Shown here one piece after another: positions 16,773 to 26,505 of a stretch of 47,528 nt of DNA. The stretch is from an uncultured Lachnospiraceae bacterium. Lineage in GTDB: Bacteria > Bacillota > Clostridia > Lachnospirales > Lachnospiraceae. Numbering within the stretch: position 1 is the stretch's first letter; every line of letters begins with the position of its first letter. The translations under genes and the position numbers were made by a program. A model generated the notes under the pieces. That model was not told the DNA's origin. It was given only the letters and a program-made list of their open reading frames with translations, and ran no database searches. The DNA is taken from contig CANQNE010000020.1 of the NCBI GenBank assembly GCA_947625135.1, positions 1 to 47,528 of the forward strand, written 5' to 3'.

Positions 16773-18428
16773 TTATTCTTCAATATCTGCGTACATCAGA
16801 TACCAATAACCTGTAGCAGAATGCCATGTTCCCTTCAGCTTCGGGCTCTGGAGCCAGAAGTCGTTGTAGTATGCAACGGGGATACATGCTGTCTTCTCCA
16901 TCAGAATATCCTCTGCCTTGTGCAGTGCTGCGGAACGGGTGGCAGGATCGATGGTTGTACGAGATTCTTCCATCGCCGCATCATAGTCGGCATCATTGAA
17001 TTTTCCGTCGTTGTTGCCGTTGGTGGAGTACAGCAGATCCAGCATATTGGAAGGATCGGAGTAATCGCCTACCCAGCCGTTACGGGAAATATCATAATTA
17101 CCTTCACGACGCTGAGGAGTAAAGCTTGACCACTCAACAATCTCAGGCTGCACGTTCACGCCTAACTCGGCCCATGCCTGCTGCAGATACTCAGCCAGCG
17201 GAACATGGTAACCGGCTTCATTTGTAGAATATACTAAATTCGGAAGGCCTTCGCCATTGGGATATCCGGCGTCTGCAAGCAGCTGCTTCGCCTCTGCCAG
17301 ATTCGCCTCATAATCATCGCTGATATAGGGCTGTCCATTATTGGAATTGTCAATAAATTCTTTGCCGTCTGTATCCATCCAGCCGGGACCCATAAAGTTG
17401 TAAGCCGGTGAATAGGTACCCTGCATCAGTGTATTGGCAACATACTCTCTGTCGATAGCAAGGCTCAGTGCCTTACGAACCTTCTCATTGGTGAAAGGCT
17501 CTTTTGAATCGTTCAGGGAAATATAATAGGTGCCGATGATCGGATCAACATAGAACTCATCGTTACCCTCAAGGCTGGGGATCTCCTCTGTGGGAACATC
17601 CTTTGCCAGCAGGATCTCGCCGTTATTGTAAGCGCTGAATGTTGCGTTGGGATCCTCCATCAGCACGAACTTGATGCTGTCCAGCTTAATGGAATCCGCA
17701 TCCCAGTAATAGGGATTCTTGCTCATAACGATCTCCTGAGAAGGGATCCACTCAGTCACATAGAAGGGACCGTTGGAAACATAAGTCTCAGGCTGGGTCG
17801 CCCATGAGTCGCCGTTTGCCTCGATCGTCGCCTTCTGAACAGGGCTCAGAGTCGCAAATGCAGCAAGGCTTTCAAAGAATGTACAAGGGCTTGAAAGCTC
17901 AACAACCAATGTCTTTGCATCGGGAGCAGATACTCCAAGTGCATCCAGATCGCCTGCCTGTGCCTCGGCAAAACCTTTCACCATACCCAAAACAGTCTCT
18001 GCATAAGGCGCAGCTGTTTCAGGATCACAAACACGCTTCCAGCTGTAAACAAAATCCTCAGCGGTCAGGTCGGAACCGTCGGACCACTTTAATCCGTCAC
18101 GAAGATGGAAGGTCCATGTAAGACCATCCTCTGACTGCTCCCATTTCTCAGCCTGTCCTTCTTTGATCGTTCCGTCCTCTGCAACAGTGAGCAGGCACTC
18201 AAAGTTGTGAAGCAGCATATTACCGCCGTCAACAGCTGAATTCAGCGCCGGATCAATGGTCTCGGGATTGGGACCGATCTGTACCGCCAGCTGCTTTTCG
18301 CCGCCGTCGTTACCAGACTGTGCGTCGTTACCACCTTTGCTTCCACTCTCATCTTTGCCGCATCCTGCAAGAACAAGGCAGGCTGCCATAGCGAGTACAA
18401 GCATCAGTGACAGCATTCTCTTTTTCAT
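16773..18428 (-). CDS. oppA: oligopeptide ABC transporter substrate-binding lipoprotein
   Basis: A 551-residue family-5 extracellular solute-binding lipoprotein. The signal peptide ends with the lipobox LAGC, so Cys23 would be acylated and anchor it on the outer face of the membrane. A Gly/Ser/Asn-rich tether (~25-42) follows, then the bilobed domain, with WTFHLRDGLKWSDGSDLTAEDFVYSWKR being the family signature. It would capture peptides and hand them to OppBC. The gene is last in the opp group and has a promoter of its own inside the end of oppF, which fits the excess of binding protein usually needed. AAGGAGGA precedes the ATG. Confidence 0.93.
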   Translation of the reverse strand: MKKRMLSLMLVLAMAACLVLAGCGKDESGSKGGNDAQSGNDGGEKQLAVQIGPNPETIDPALNSAVDGGNMLLHNFECLLTVAEDGTIKEGQAEKWEQSEDGLTWTFHLRDGLKWSDGSDLTAEDFVYSWKRVCDPETAAPYAETVLGMVKGFAEAQAGDLDALGVSAPDAKTLVVELSSPCTFFESLAAFATLSPVQKATIEANGDSWATQPETYVSNGPFYVTEWIPSQEIVMSKNPYYWDADSIKLDSIKFVLMEDPNATFSAYNNGEILLAKDVPTEEIPSLEGNDEFYVDPIIGTYYISLNDSKEPFTNEKVRKALSLAIDREYVANTLMQGTYSPAYNFMGPGWMDTDGKEFIDNSNNGQPYISDDYEANLAEAKQLLADAGYPNGEGLPNLVYSTNEAGYHVPLAEYLQQAWAELGVNVQPEIVEWSSFTPQRREGNYDISRNGWVGDYSDPSNMLDLLYSTNGNNDGKFNDADYDAAMEESRTTIDPATRSAALHKAEDILMEKTACIPVAYYNDFWLQSPKLKGTWHSATGYWYLMYADIEE

Positions 18429-18498
18429 AAGAATCCTCCTTCATAAATTTGATTGGTGATATCGTACAATCCATTAAATGGAATTGCTACCATATATT

Positions 18499-18527
18499 AA
18501 AATACACTTTTTAGTTCACCTTGTCAA
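18499..18527 (-). promoter_or_regulatory. internal promoter for oppA
   Basis: On the minus strand a consensus TTGACA (complement of 18522-18527) lies 17 bases from TATTTT (complement of 18499-18504), overlapping the oppF stop codon and ~70 bases before oppA. The -10 box is imperfect. Confidence 0.6.
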
Positions 18528-19563
18528 GATGATGACAGGCAGCAAAATGCCCTTTTGACACTTCCCTGAAGACCGGCTCCTCCGCCGCGCACTGCTCGGT
18601 GGCATAAGGGCACCGGGTTCGGAAACGGCATCCGGAAGGCGGATTTAACGGGCTGGGCACATCCCCCTCCAGTACGATCCGCTTGCTGTTCCGGGCTGTC
18701 ACGGGATCAGCGATGGGAATGGCGGAGATCAGGCTGCGGGTGTAGGGATGTACGCTGTGGAAACAAAGCTCATAGCTGTCAGCCAGCTCCACCAGCTTGC
18801 CCAGATACATGACGCCAATGCGGTTGGAAATATGCTTCACCACCGACAAGTCGTGGGCGATAAACAGATACGTGAGGCCCATGGACTCCTGCAGATCCTC
18901 AAACATGTTCACCACCTGAGCCTGAATAGAAACATCCAGCGCCGAGATCGGCTCATCGCAGACAATGAACTGGGGATCTACCGCCAGCGCCCGGGCAATA
19001 CCTACACGCTGCCGCTGTCCGCCGGAGAACTCATGGGGATAACGGTTTGCATGTTCGGAGTTCAGTCCCACACATTCCAGCAGCTCAATGATCCGCTGAT
19101 ACCGTTCCTTCTTGGAGGGAGCCAGCTTATGAATATCAATGGCCTCTCCCACGATATCTCCTACCGTCATACGGGGATCCAGACTTGCGTAAGGATCCTG
19201 AAATACGATCTGCATCTTGCGGCGGTAAGGCAACATATTCACCGCCGTTTTTTTGCCGTATTTGATATTCCCGTTCTGATCTTTTTCAGAATTTCCGCTT
19301 TCGTCCGTGTAGGGCACATCGCCGCTGTCAAAGATCACACGGTCTTCATACGTAATACGGCCTGCGGTAGGTTCATAAAGCCGCAGAAGGCTTCGTCCCG
19401 TGGTGGTCTTGCCACAGCCGGACTCGCCTACCAGACCAAGGGTTTCCCCCTTTTGGATGGAAAAACTCACATCATCCACGGCCTTCACATATTTTTTCTT
19501 ACTCCCGAAGCCTCCCGCCGGAAAATACTGCTTCAGATGTTCCACTTTGACCAATTCACTCAT
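18511..19563 (-). CDS. oppF: oligopeptide ABC transporter ATP-binding protein OppF
   Basis: A 350-residue ABC ATPase of the peptide/nickel family. Walker A is GESGCGKTT, signature [15 protein letters not shown], Walker [14 protein letters not shown], and the C-terminal oligopeptide/dipeptide domain has [14 protein letters not shown] with its conserved Cys residues. It pairs with OppD to power peptide uptake. An insert of about 25 residues ([20 protein letters not shown] region) lies between Walker A and the Q loop. I start it at ATG 19563 with GGAGGT seven bases upstream, so it overlaps the oppD end by eight bases. Confidence 0.94.
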   Translation of the reverse strand: MSELVKVEHLKQYFPAGGFGSKKKYVKAVDDVSFSIQKGETLGLVGESGCGKTTTGRSLLRLYEPTAGRITYEDRVIFDSGDVPYTDESGNSEKDQNGNIKYGKKTAVNMLPYRRKMQIVFQDPYASLDPRMTVGDIVGEAIDIHKLAPSKKERYQRIIELLECVGLNSEHANRYPHEFSGGQRQRVGIARALAVDPQFIVCDEPISALDVSIQAQVVNMFEDLQESMGLTYLFIAHDLSVVKHISNRIGVMYLGKLVELADSYELCFHSVHPYTRSLISAIPIADPVTARNSKRIVLEGDVPSPLNPPSGCRFRTRCPYATEQCAAEEPVFREVSKGHFAACHHLDKVN

Positions 19564-20602
19564 TTGCAGCACCTCCTTTGGCTTCTTCAGAATCTGCTGC
19601 CGGCGCAGCCTGTCCGTTCTTCTCCATTTCCTCCTTCTGGTTCAGCCAACACTGTGTATAATGGATCTCGTCGAACTGGGTGACCGGCGGCATCTCTGTG
19701 AGACAGATTTTCATACATTTCTCGCAGCGGGACGCAAACTTACATCCCTTCGGCGGGTTCAGCATATCCACCGGAGTTCCCTCAATGGGTATCAGTCTGG
19801 TATGCTCCTTTGCATCCATACGGGGAATACTGCGGATCAGGCCCTTTGTATATTCATGCTTTGGATTGTAGAAAATATCTTCTGTGGTGCCGTACTCCAC
19901 GATATTTCCCGCATACATCACGGCAATACGCTCACAGGTACTGGCTACTATGCCCAGATCATGGGTGATCATAATGATCGCCATGCCCAGTTTTTCCTTC
20001 AGCTCTATCATCAGCTCCAGGATCTGAGCCTGAATAGTCACATCCAGAGCAGTGGTAGGCTCATCCGCAATGAGCAGCTTGGGCTCACAGGCCAGCGCAA
20101 TGGCAATCATCACACGCTGCCGCATACCGCCGGACAGCTCATGCGGATACTGTTTCAGCCGCTTCTCCGGTTCATTGATCCCTACCAGTTTCAGTAGCTC
20201 TATCGCCCTTTCCTGGGCTTCCTTCTTGGTTTTGTCTGTATGAAGCAGGATCACTTCCCGGATCTGATTGCCGATGGTATACACGGGATTCAAACTGGTC
20301 ATGGGGTCCTGAAAGATAATAGACACCTCATTCCCCCGCATTTTGCGCATCTGCTTCTCCGTCATGTCATTGATATGATGACCGTTAAAGTACAACTGTC
20401 CGCCTATCAGTTTTCCGGGATAGGCTGTCAGGCCCATAAGGCTGTACGCGGTAACGGACTTGCCGGAACCGGACTCGCCTACGATGCCCAGAACTTCCCC
20501 TTCCTTTACGCGGATCGTCACGCCGTTCAATGCTTTGACCTCTCCTGCCGGCGTAAAGAAAGAAAGGCGTTCGTCTTCAATATTTACCAGATATTCACTC
20601 AT
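19556..20602 (-). CDS. oppD: oligopeptide ABC transporter ATP-binding protein OppD
   Basis: A 348-residue ABC ATPase. Walker A is [10 protein letters not shown]-loop [11 protein letters not shown], signature [15 protein letters not shown], Walker [14 protein letters not shown], and a C-terminal oligopeptide domain with [15 protein letters not shown], whose cysteines resemble the iron-sulfur-type cluster ligands described for some OppD/DppD proteins. Together with OppF it energises OppB/OppC. It overlaps oppF at its 3' end and begins 18 bases after oppC. Confidence 0.94.
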   Translation of the reverse strand: MSEYLVNIEDERLSFFTPAGEVKALNGVTIRVKEGEVLGIVGESGSGKSVTAYSLMGLTAYPGKLIGGQLYFNGHHINDMTEKQMRKMRGNEVSIIFQDPMTSLNPVYTIGNQIREVILLHTDKTKKEAQERAIELLKLVGINEPEKRLKQYPHELSGGMRQRVMIAIALACEPKLLIADEPTTALDVTIQAQILELMIELKEKLGMAIIMITHDLGIVASTCERIAVMYAGNIVEYGTTEDIFYNPKHEYTKGLIRSIPRMDAKEHTRLIPIEGTPVDMLNPPKGCKFASRCEKCMKICLTEMPPVTQFDEIHYTQCWLNQKEEMEKNGQAAPAADSEEAKGGAANE

Positions 20603-20620
20603 GATTCACGCTTCCTTTCT

Positions 20621-21667
20621 TTAGTCTTTCAGCTTGGGATCAAAGGCATCCCGCAGTCCGTCTCCGAACAGGTTGAAGCTCAGGATGATCAGACTGATCA
20701 AAAGTGCAGGGATAAACAACAAATGAGGGTATGTGCCAAACCCGTTTACCGCATCGCTGGCAAGAGAACCCAGAGACGGGGTCGGCCTCGCCACGCCGAT
20801 TCCCACAAAGGAGAGAAAACTTTCCGTAAAAATAGAGGAAGGAATCTGCAGCGTGGTAACCACGATCAGCGTACCGATGCAGTTCGTCAGCAGATGCTTT
20901 TTAATGATCCTTCCGCTGCCGGCGCCCAGCGCCCTGGCGGCAGTCACATACTCGCTCTGCTTCAATGTCAGTATCTGTCCGCGCACCATACGCGCCATAC
21001 CTACCCAGTAAAGAAGGGCAAACACGATAAAAATACTGATCATGTTCGGGCCCAGCATCTGCATCCACCCGAATCCGGGCTTAGTGGCGAGATCTTCAAT
21101 GGGCTGCTTCATAACTGTAGATAACAGAACGATCAGCAGGATATCCGGCACCGTATAGATCAGATCCACGATACGCATGATGATCATATCCACCCATCCG
21201 CCGAAAAAGGCGGCTATGGAACCGATCACGGAACCGATCACAAGAATGATCACAGCCGCAACCAAACCTACGATCAGGGAGATCCGGCTGCCCATCATCA
21301 CGCGGATGGCATAATCCCGTCCCAGCTTATCCGTGCCCAGCACGTGGGGAAATATGTCCTCCCCGGCTTCCTTCTGCGCCAGCTCTTTCTCGGAATATTC
21401 CATGGGCTTCAGGTTTTCGGAGCCCTTGATCTGCTGCTCATACCGGTAAGGATAAAACGCCGGAACAATAAATGAAAAAATCATGATCACAACAATAAAG
21501 AACAGGCTGACCATGGCAATTTTATTTCTCATAAGCCTGCGCAGGCCGTCTTTCCAGAAGCCAACGCTCTCCCGCATCACGACAAGGCCCTGCTTTTCCT
21601 CCTGAGAGGCCGGGAGAAAATCTTCTGGATCAAGCCTGAGCTGCATGCTCAAAGGATTTGTCTTCAT
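20621..21667 (-). CDS. oppC: oligopeptide ABC transporter permease OppC
   Basis: A 348-residue inner-membrane permease. An N-terminal cytoplasmic stretch is followed by a first helix (IAMVSLFFIVVIMIFSFIV), an external loop, and the binding-protein-dependent transport core with helices such as SLIVGLVAAVIILVIGSVIGS. The EAA coupling motif is seen in EYVTAARALGAGSGRIIKKHLLTN. The OppC N-terminal domain and length are typical. It forms the channel with OppB and is cotranscribed with it, 15 bases apart. Confidence 0.93.
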   Translation of the reverse strand: MKTNPLSMQLRLDPEDFLPASQEEKQGLVVMRESVGFWKDGLRRLMRNKIAMVSLFFIVVIMIFSFIVPAFYPYRYEQQIKGSENLKPMEYSEKELAQKEAGEDIFPHVLGTDKLGRDYAIRVMMGSRISLIVGLVAAVIILVIGSVIGSIAAFFGGWVDMIIMRIVDLIYTVPDILLIVLLSTVMKQPIEDLATKPGFGWMQMLGPNMISIFIVFALLYWVGMARMVRGQILTLKQSEYVTAARALGAGSGRIIKKHLLTNCIGTLIVVTTLQIPSSIFTESFLSFVGIGVARPTPSLGSLASDAVNGFGTYPHLLFIPALLISLIILSFNLFGDGLRDAFDPKLKD

Positions 21668-21682
21668 CTTATTTTCTCCTTT

Positions 21683-22600
21683 CTATTTCAGTTTGATACG
21701 GGGATCGATGATCGTATAAACAATATCCACCAGCACATTGATCAGCACCATCAACGTGGCAAGGAATATCGTCGTACCCATGATCACCGTGTAGTCTCTG
21801 TTCAGCGCCGAGCTTACAAACTCACTGCCAAGCCCCGGGATCGTGAAAATCTTCTCCACGATCATACTTCCCGTGATCGTATAGGCAAGCATGGGCCCTA
21901 CATAAGTAACCACAGGAATGATTGCGTTCCGCAGGGCGTGCTTGAACAGGGATACCCCCTGTGACAATCCCTTTGCCCTGGCGGTGCGCATATAGTCCTG
22001 ACCCAGCACATCCAGCATGGAGGAGCGCATCAGCCGGGTAATGTACGCCGTGGGGTAAACTGCAATGGAAATCACCGGCATAATATAATGCTTCCAGCTG
22101 GACAGGCCGTAAGTAGGCAGCCACTGCAGCTTTGCGCCAATGAAATACAACAAAAGCGTGCAGATCACGAAACTGGGTATCGCGATCCCACAGGTAGCCA
22201 GAACAATGATCACATTATCCAGCGCCTTTCCCCGGTTTAGTGCCGCGATACATCCCAATGGAATCCCGATAATCAGTGACAGCAGCACTGCCATACCGCC
22301 TACTCTTGCAGATACCGGGAACTTGGTGGTGATAATAGAGATGACCGAACGGCCTCTCTGCTTCAGACTCTCACTGAAGTCACCATGAAGGGCGTCTTTC
22401 ATGTAAGTCAGATACCGCTGAAAAATCGGCTTGTCAAGTCCGTACTTGGCGTCCAGATTGGCACGAGCCTGAGCGGATATGGACTTTTCTGCCTGAAAGG
22501 GTCCGCCTGGAACTGCGTTCATCAGGAAGAAGGTCAGCGTTGCCACTACAAAAATGGTGACAATTGCAATGACAATACGCTTTACAATGTACTTTAGCAT
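21683..22600 (-). CDS. oppB: oligopeptide ABC transporter permease OppB
   Basis: A 305-residue permease with about six helices; the N-terminal helix VKRIVIAIVTIFVVATLTFFLM, the family segment PGGPF, and the EAA coupling motif DYMRTARAKGLSQGVSLFKHALRNAIIPV are all present. It is the first gene of oppB-oppC-oppD-oppF-oppA. The promoter lies ~250 bases upstream, separated from the start by a structured leader. AAAGGAGTGG precedes the ATG. Confidence 0.93.
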   Translation of the reverse strand: MLKYIVKRIVIAIVTIFVVATLTFFLMNAVPGGPFQAEKSISAQARANLDAKYGLDKPIFQRYLTYMKDALHGDFSESLKQRGRSVISIITTKFPVSARVGGMAVLLSLIIGIPLGCIAALNRGKALDNVIIVLATCGIAIPSFVICTLLLYFIGAKLQWLPTYGLSSWKHYIMPVISIAVYPTAYITRLMRSSMLDVLGQDYMRTARAKGLSQGVSLFKHALRNAIIPVVTYVGPMLAYTITGSMIVEKIFTIPGLGSEFVSSALNRDYTVIMGTTIFLATLMVLINVLVDIVYTIIDPRIKLK

Positions 22601-22850
22601 ACTTCCACTCCTTTATCACTTTAATAAGCTAAAGCAAACGTGCGTATTCTGCCCTCTGAGATCTTCTCAGAGGAATAATATGGAATGATCGATTGCGTGC
22701 CCGCCCCGACCGGCGGGGCTGTGATGTCATGGGAAATCTGGAAATCCACCAAATCACCGAATTACCTATGACACAAAAAGGGCAGATGAATGTACCTCAT
22801 CTGCCTCTCTGCAAATACAAAATCCTTTTCAGCCTACGCATCATCAGCTA
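22601..22850 (-). promoter_or_regulatory. structured 250-nt leader of the opp operon
   Basis: This untranslated leader, read on the minus strand, holds a terminator-like hairpin with T run (22805 to 22776), a GC-rich hairpin GCCCCG/CGGGGC (22703-22719) and an 8-bp hairpin CCTCTGAG/CTCAGAGG (22653-22673), then the oppB ribosome site. No open reading frame of note and no known riboswitch or T-box core was recognised. It may regulate opp by attenuation; this is inference. Confidence 0.55.
22776..22805 (-). terminator. intrinsic terminator (end of ABC/FtsX operon or opp leader attenuator)
   Basis: A perfect 9-bp stem GGCAGATGA/TCATCTGCC (22781-22789, 22797-22805) is followed on the minus strand by CTTTTTG. 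It lies downstream of the FtsX gene but also about 45 bases downstream of the opp promoter, so it would act on both transcripts. Confidence 0.8.
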
Positions 22851-22857
22851 CAAAAAT

Positions 22858-22886
22858 ATTTTATAGTTTTATTCCTTTTCTGTCAA
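22858..22886 (-). promoter_or_regulatory. sigma-A promoter for the opp operon
   Basis: On the minus strand a consensus TTGACA (complement of 22881-22886) and TAAAAT (complement of 22858-22863) have a 17-base spacer. The start would be near 22851. Confidence 0.78.
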
Positions 22887-22967
22887 GTCATTTTATGCGT
22901 TATGCTGTCATTTTCTTTATCATATATCATATTTTTATGCACTTTACTTCATAAGTTGTCGAACAGG

Positions 22968-25900
22968 TCATTCCACACTCTTTAAAGATTCCACCATGTC
23001 GATCTTTTTCATATTCCTGTGCATAATCCCATTGACCCCCGCCGCAAAAACAAAGGTCAGCAGGATGCTGAACAGATAACTCAAAGGATGAATCACTCTG
23101 CCGAACATGATCATATCCAGCTCCGCCGTGGCGATCACAAACCGGTGGAGGAAAATACCCAAAACCACGCCGATGAGAACACCGATTACCGTCAGCAGGA
23201 TATTTTCCCGCAGCACATACATCGTCAGCTCCCCGTTATGGAATCCCAGTACTTTCATCGTTGCAAGCTCCCTGCGCCGTTCCGTGATGTTGATGTGGTT
23301 CAGATTATACAACACCACAAAGGACAGGAGCGCAGCGGACACGATCAGTATAAGAATGATCATATCCATATTTTTCAGCATATCGTTGATGGTCTGCTCC
23401 GTGTTGGAGTTGAAAACAATGGTGCCCACGGCATCCAGCGCCAGATATTTCTCTCCCATCTGCTGTTCAAATTTTTCCGTTGTTTTGCTGTTGATGGTAA
23501 AGATCTCATTGTAAGAGGGCGCGCCGCCATAAAGCTCCTCATACTGCGCCGGCGACATATACACATAATGGCGGAAATAATTTTCCGTGACGGCTGTGAT
23601 CTTGACTTCCGTCCGGTAGTTCTCGTCATCCATCAGATAAATGCTGTCTCCCGCCTTTACATGCAAAAGTTTTGCCAGCTTTTCACTGATGATCACGCCG
23701 TCCTCCTGAATATGGAAAGCCTTTTTAGAACCGCGTTTCTTCAGGCTCATATACTTATTCAGGTTTGTGTAATCCTCCGGCACCGTCAGGTAAACCGTCT
23801 CCTCTTTGTCCTTCTTTCCCGCCTGCACCGCGGAGCGATAAATACGCATATAGCTCTTTACATCCGAATCGCTGTCCAGGGTTTCTTCCAGCTCATCCAT
23901 AGCCGCCACATCCGTGTTCGACAATATGATCTCTGAATTGTAGCGCTGCAGGCGTCCAAACTGCCCTCTGGAAATTTCCGACACACTGTTCTTCAGTCCG
24001 AATCCTACCAGCAGCAGGGCCGTTGAAGCCGCGATCCCGAAGATCGTCATAAAGAACCTCTTTTTATAGCGGATCATATTCCTCACTGCCGCTTTCCGAG
24101 AAAAGTTCAGTTTAGACCAGAGCCAGCTCCATTTTTCCAGAAATACCCGTTTCCCGTTTTTGGGCGCTTCCGGACGCATCAGCTGCGCGGGAACCTCCAT
24201 CAGTTCCTTGTAGCAGGCGCCAAACCCGGCTCCTGTAGTGCATAGCACCCCGATGAGTATAGAGGATAGGGAGTACCCCAGATGCAGCGGCGTTCTGGAC
24301 GCCGGCAGCGTATAATACAGGATCCGGTAGGCCCGCATTATGACGCGGGGAAGGATCATCTGTCCGAGGATCGCACCCAGGATACCGCCGATCAGGCTGG
24401 CAAGCAGTGCATAACAGATATACTTGGCCGCAATCTCATATTTCTCATATCCCAGCGCCTTTAGCGTACCGATCTGGGTCCGCTGTTCCTCTACCATACG
24501 GGTGACGGATGTGAGGCTCACAAGGGCCGCGACAAGGAAGAGTATCAGCGGAAATACATTTCCGATGGCCCCTACCCGGTCCGCATCCTGCGCAAAGCTC
24601 TCATAGGACTGGATATAACTGCGATCCAGCAGATTCCACTCCGGCACTTCCATTTTCATCAGCTGCCGCTTTTTGTCATTCAGCTCCTCCGTGGCGTCCT
24701 TCAGCTTCTGTCTGCTCTCTGTATAATTCTTTTCATATTCTGTCTTTCCCTTTGCAAGCTCAGATTCCGCGCCGGCGATCTGAGTCTGGGAACTATTGAT
24801 GGATGTCTGGCCGCTGGCGAGGGTCTGCTTCGCCGTTGCCAGCGCGGCCTGCCCCATATTCAGGGTAGCCAGCTGCTGCTCATACTCCGCCTGCCCCAGA
24901 GTCAGCTGTGCCATGGCGGCTGTCAGCTCCGCCTGGACCGAATTCAGAGACTCTCCCTGTGCCTCCAGCTGTTGGCCAAGATTGTCAAGCTCCGTCCAAG
25001 TGGTGTTCAGCTGCGCGTCCGCCTGCTCCAGATTTGACCGGAGGGTTTCGTTTTCGCTCTCCTTCTGGGCAATCTCAGTCTCCAGAGCGGCTATTTCTTC
25101 CTCCAGCGAACGGATCTCATCCGGAACCTGGGGCGTTTCCACCGGCTGCTCCGTGTCGGTGATCTCTCCTGTATCCGGCGTAGTCTGTGTTTGCCCCTGC
25201 CCTCCGCTTTCCTCTGCCGAGAGCGCCGCCGGCAGATCGGCGGACTGTGCCTGTATCTCCTGTTGCAGCTGCGCAAGCTGCTGCTGTTTTTCCTCCAGCT
25301 CGCTGCGCTTTCCATTTAACTCTTCTTCATCGGAGGCAAGCTGGGCATGCTGATCCTGTACCTGCTGAGACTGCTGGGACCACTGATCCCATGATTGCCT
25401 TAACTGAGCCCGGGAAGCCTCCAGCTGCTCCATGCCGGCGGTCAGCACCGACTGCCGGTTCAAAAGATCCGCACTGGTGGTGTCCAGAGCCACCTTTGCC
25501 GCCTCCAGCTTTGAAGCGGATTCCATCAGTGTCTTTTCCTGTTCTTCTATGGTGGTCTGTCCGGACAGCATTTCCTGCAGGCGCTGCTCCACCTCCGCCT
25601 TTGCAGCATTCAGCTCCGCCTCCGCGGTATCCAGCCTGCTTTTGGCATCTGTCAGCTCCTGCTTGGCGGCGTTCAGTTCCGTCTCCGCCTGCACCACTTC
25701 CGTCTGAGCCTGTTCACTTACTTCTCCATAACGTGCCCGTGCATGCTCTTCCTGTATTTCCTCAATGCGGCTTTTCACCTCATCGACTTTCTTCTGATAC
25801 CGGTCAGAAAAAGAAAGCAGTTCCTTTGCCCCGGCAACCTTCACATCGATTTCCGAATAGGCCCCCGCCTTAAAGACTTCCGGTTCCACGATCAAAAATC

Positions 25901-26486
25901 CACTGACCGAACCGTTTCCCACCATGCTGGTGCCGCGATCCCGCCAGATGTAGAGAGGACTGTCCCCGATCCCCACAGCGATAAACCGGTTCTCACTGAG
26001 CGTCTCTGAAATATCGTCTCCGGTGCCGCTCTCAACTATGACCATGTCGCCCACCTTGATGCCGAAACTATCCGCCAGCTTCCGGTCTACCATACATTCT
26101 CCCGTCCGTTCGGGAAGCCGTCCCTCCGTCAGAGAGATCTGATTCATAAATTGATTGCTGCTGATCAGATGAATGACCTGCTTGCTTTCTCCGTCGTCAT
26201 ACTGTACATCCGCCGTATAAATCCCCTCTGCGCTCTCCACGCCTTCGATCTGCTGCACTGCCGCCAGATCGGAGGACGTCAGTCCCAGAGAGCTGACGAT
26301 CCGCAGATCCATCAGATCTCCTTTGTCGTACAGGACTTCCGCCGTATACTGCATATCCGGTTTTGTAGCCCGCACGCCTGAAAAGAAAGCGACTCCCAGA
26401 GCCACGATCAGTAATATGGATAAAAATCTGGGCAGATTCTTTTTGATTTCCATAAAAAAATCATTGAATAATACATTGCCGTTCAT
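22968..26486 (-). CDS. giant FtsX-like ABC permease with extracytoplasmic coiled coil
   Basis: A 1172-residue membrane protein. A first helix (residues ~20-40, LSILLIVALGVAFFSGVRA) is followed by an extracytoplasmic MacB-like domain (41-230), a Gln/Glu/Ala-rich coiled coil (~228-612) split by a Pro/Thr/Gly linker at ~415-457, then a first FtsX core (helices ~640-662, ~688-710 and ~735-755). A second helix-domain-helices unit ends in the second FtsX core, with the NITERRRELATMKVLGF coupling segment. With the ATPase encoded 19 bases upstream it forms a MacB/FtsX-type mechanotransmission complex rather than a classic importer. Substrate or target is unknown; coiled-coil FtsX systems often activate cell-wall hydrolases or export peptides. 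AAAGGAG precedes the ATG. Confidence 0.88.
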   Translation of the reverse strand: MNGNVLFNDFFMEIKKNLPRFLSILLIVALGVAFFSGVRATKPDMQYTAEVLYDKGDLMDLRIVSSLGLTSSDLAAVQQIEGVESAEGIYTADVQYDDGESKQVIHLISSNQFMNQISLTEGRLPERTGECMVDRKLADSFGIKVGDMVIVESGTGDDISETLSENRFIAVGIGDSPLYIWRDRGTSMVGNGSVSGFLIVEPEVFKAGAYSEIDVKVAGAKELLSFSDRYQKKVDEVKSRIEEIQEEHARARYGEVSEQAQTEVVQAETELNAAKQELTDAKSRLDTAEAELNAAKAEVEQRLQEMLSGQTTIEEQEKTLMESASKLEAAKVALDTTSADLLNRQSVLTAGMEQLEASRAQLRQSWDQWSQQSQQVQDQHAQLASDEEELNGKRSELEEKQQQLAQLQQEIQAQSADLPAALSAEESGGQGQTQTTPDTGEITDTEQPVETPQVPDEIRSLEEEIAALETEIAQKESENETLRSNLEQADAQLNTTWTELDNLGQQLEAQGESLNSVQAELTAAMAQLTLGQAEYEQQLATLNMGQAALATAKQTLASGQTSINSSQTQIAGAESELAKGKTEYEKNYTESRQKLKDATEELNDKKRQLMKMEVPEWNLLDRSYIQSYESFAQDADRVGAIGNVFPLILFLVAALVSLTSVTRMVEEQRTQIGTLKALGYEKYEIAAKYICYALLASLIGGILGAILGQMILPRVIMRAYRILYYTLPASRTPLHLGYSLSSILIGVLCTTGAGFGACYKELMEVPAQLMRPEAPKNGKRVFLEKWSWLWSKLNFSRKAAVRNMIRYKKRFFMTIFGIAASTALLLVGFGLKNSVSEISRGQFGRLQRYNSEIILSNTDVAAMDELEETLDSDSDVKSYMRIYRSAVQAGKKDKEETVYLTVPEDYTNLNKYMSLKKRGSKKAFHIQEDGVIISEKLAKLLHVKAGDSIYLMDDENYRTEVKITAVTENYFRHYVYMSPAQYEELYGGAPSYNEIFTINSKTTEKFEQQMGEKYLALDAVGTIVFNSNTEQTINDMLKNMDMIILILIVSAALLSFVVLYNLNHINITERRRELATMKVLGFHNGELTMYVLRENILLTVIGVLIGVVLGIFLHRFVIATAELDMIMFGRVIHPLSYLFSILLTFVFAAGVNGIMHRNMKKIDMVESLKSVE

Positions 26487-26505
26487 GCCCTACTCCTTTA
26501 TGCTT

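Noticed and set aside
22601-22850. T-box or known riboswitch in the opp leader
   Set aside because: No T-box AGGGTGG-type core, specifier loop or recognised aptamer core was seen; only simple hairpins.
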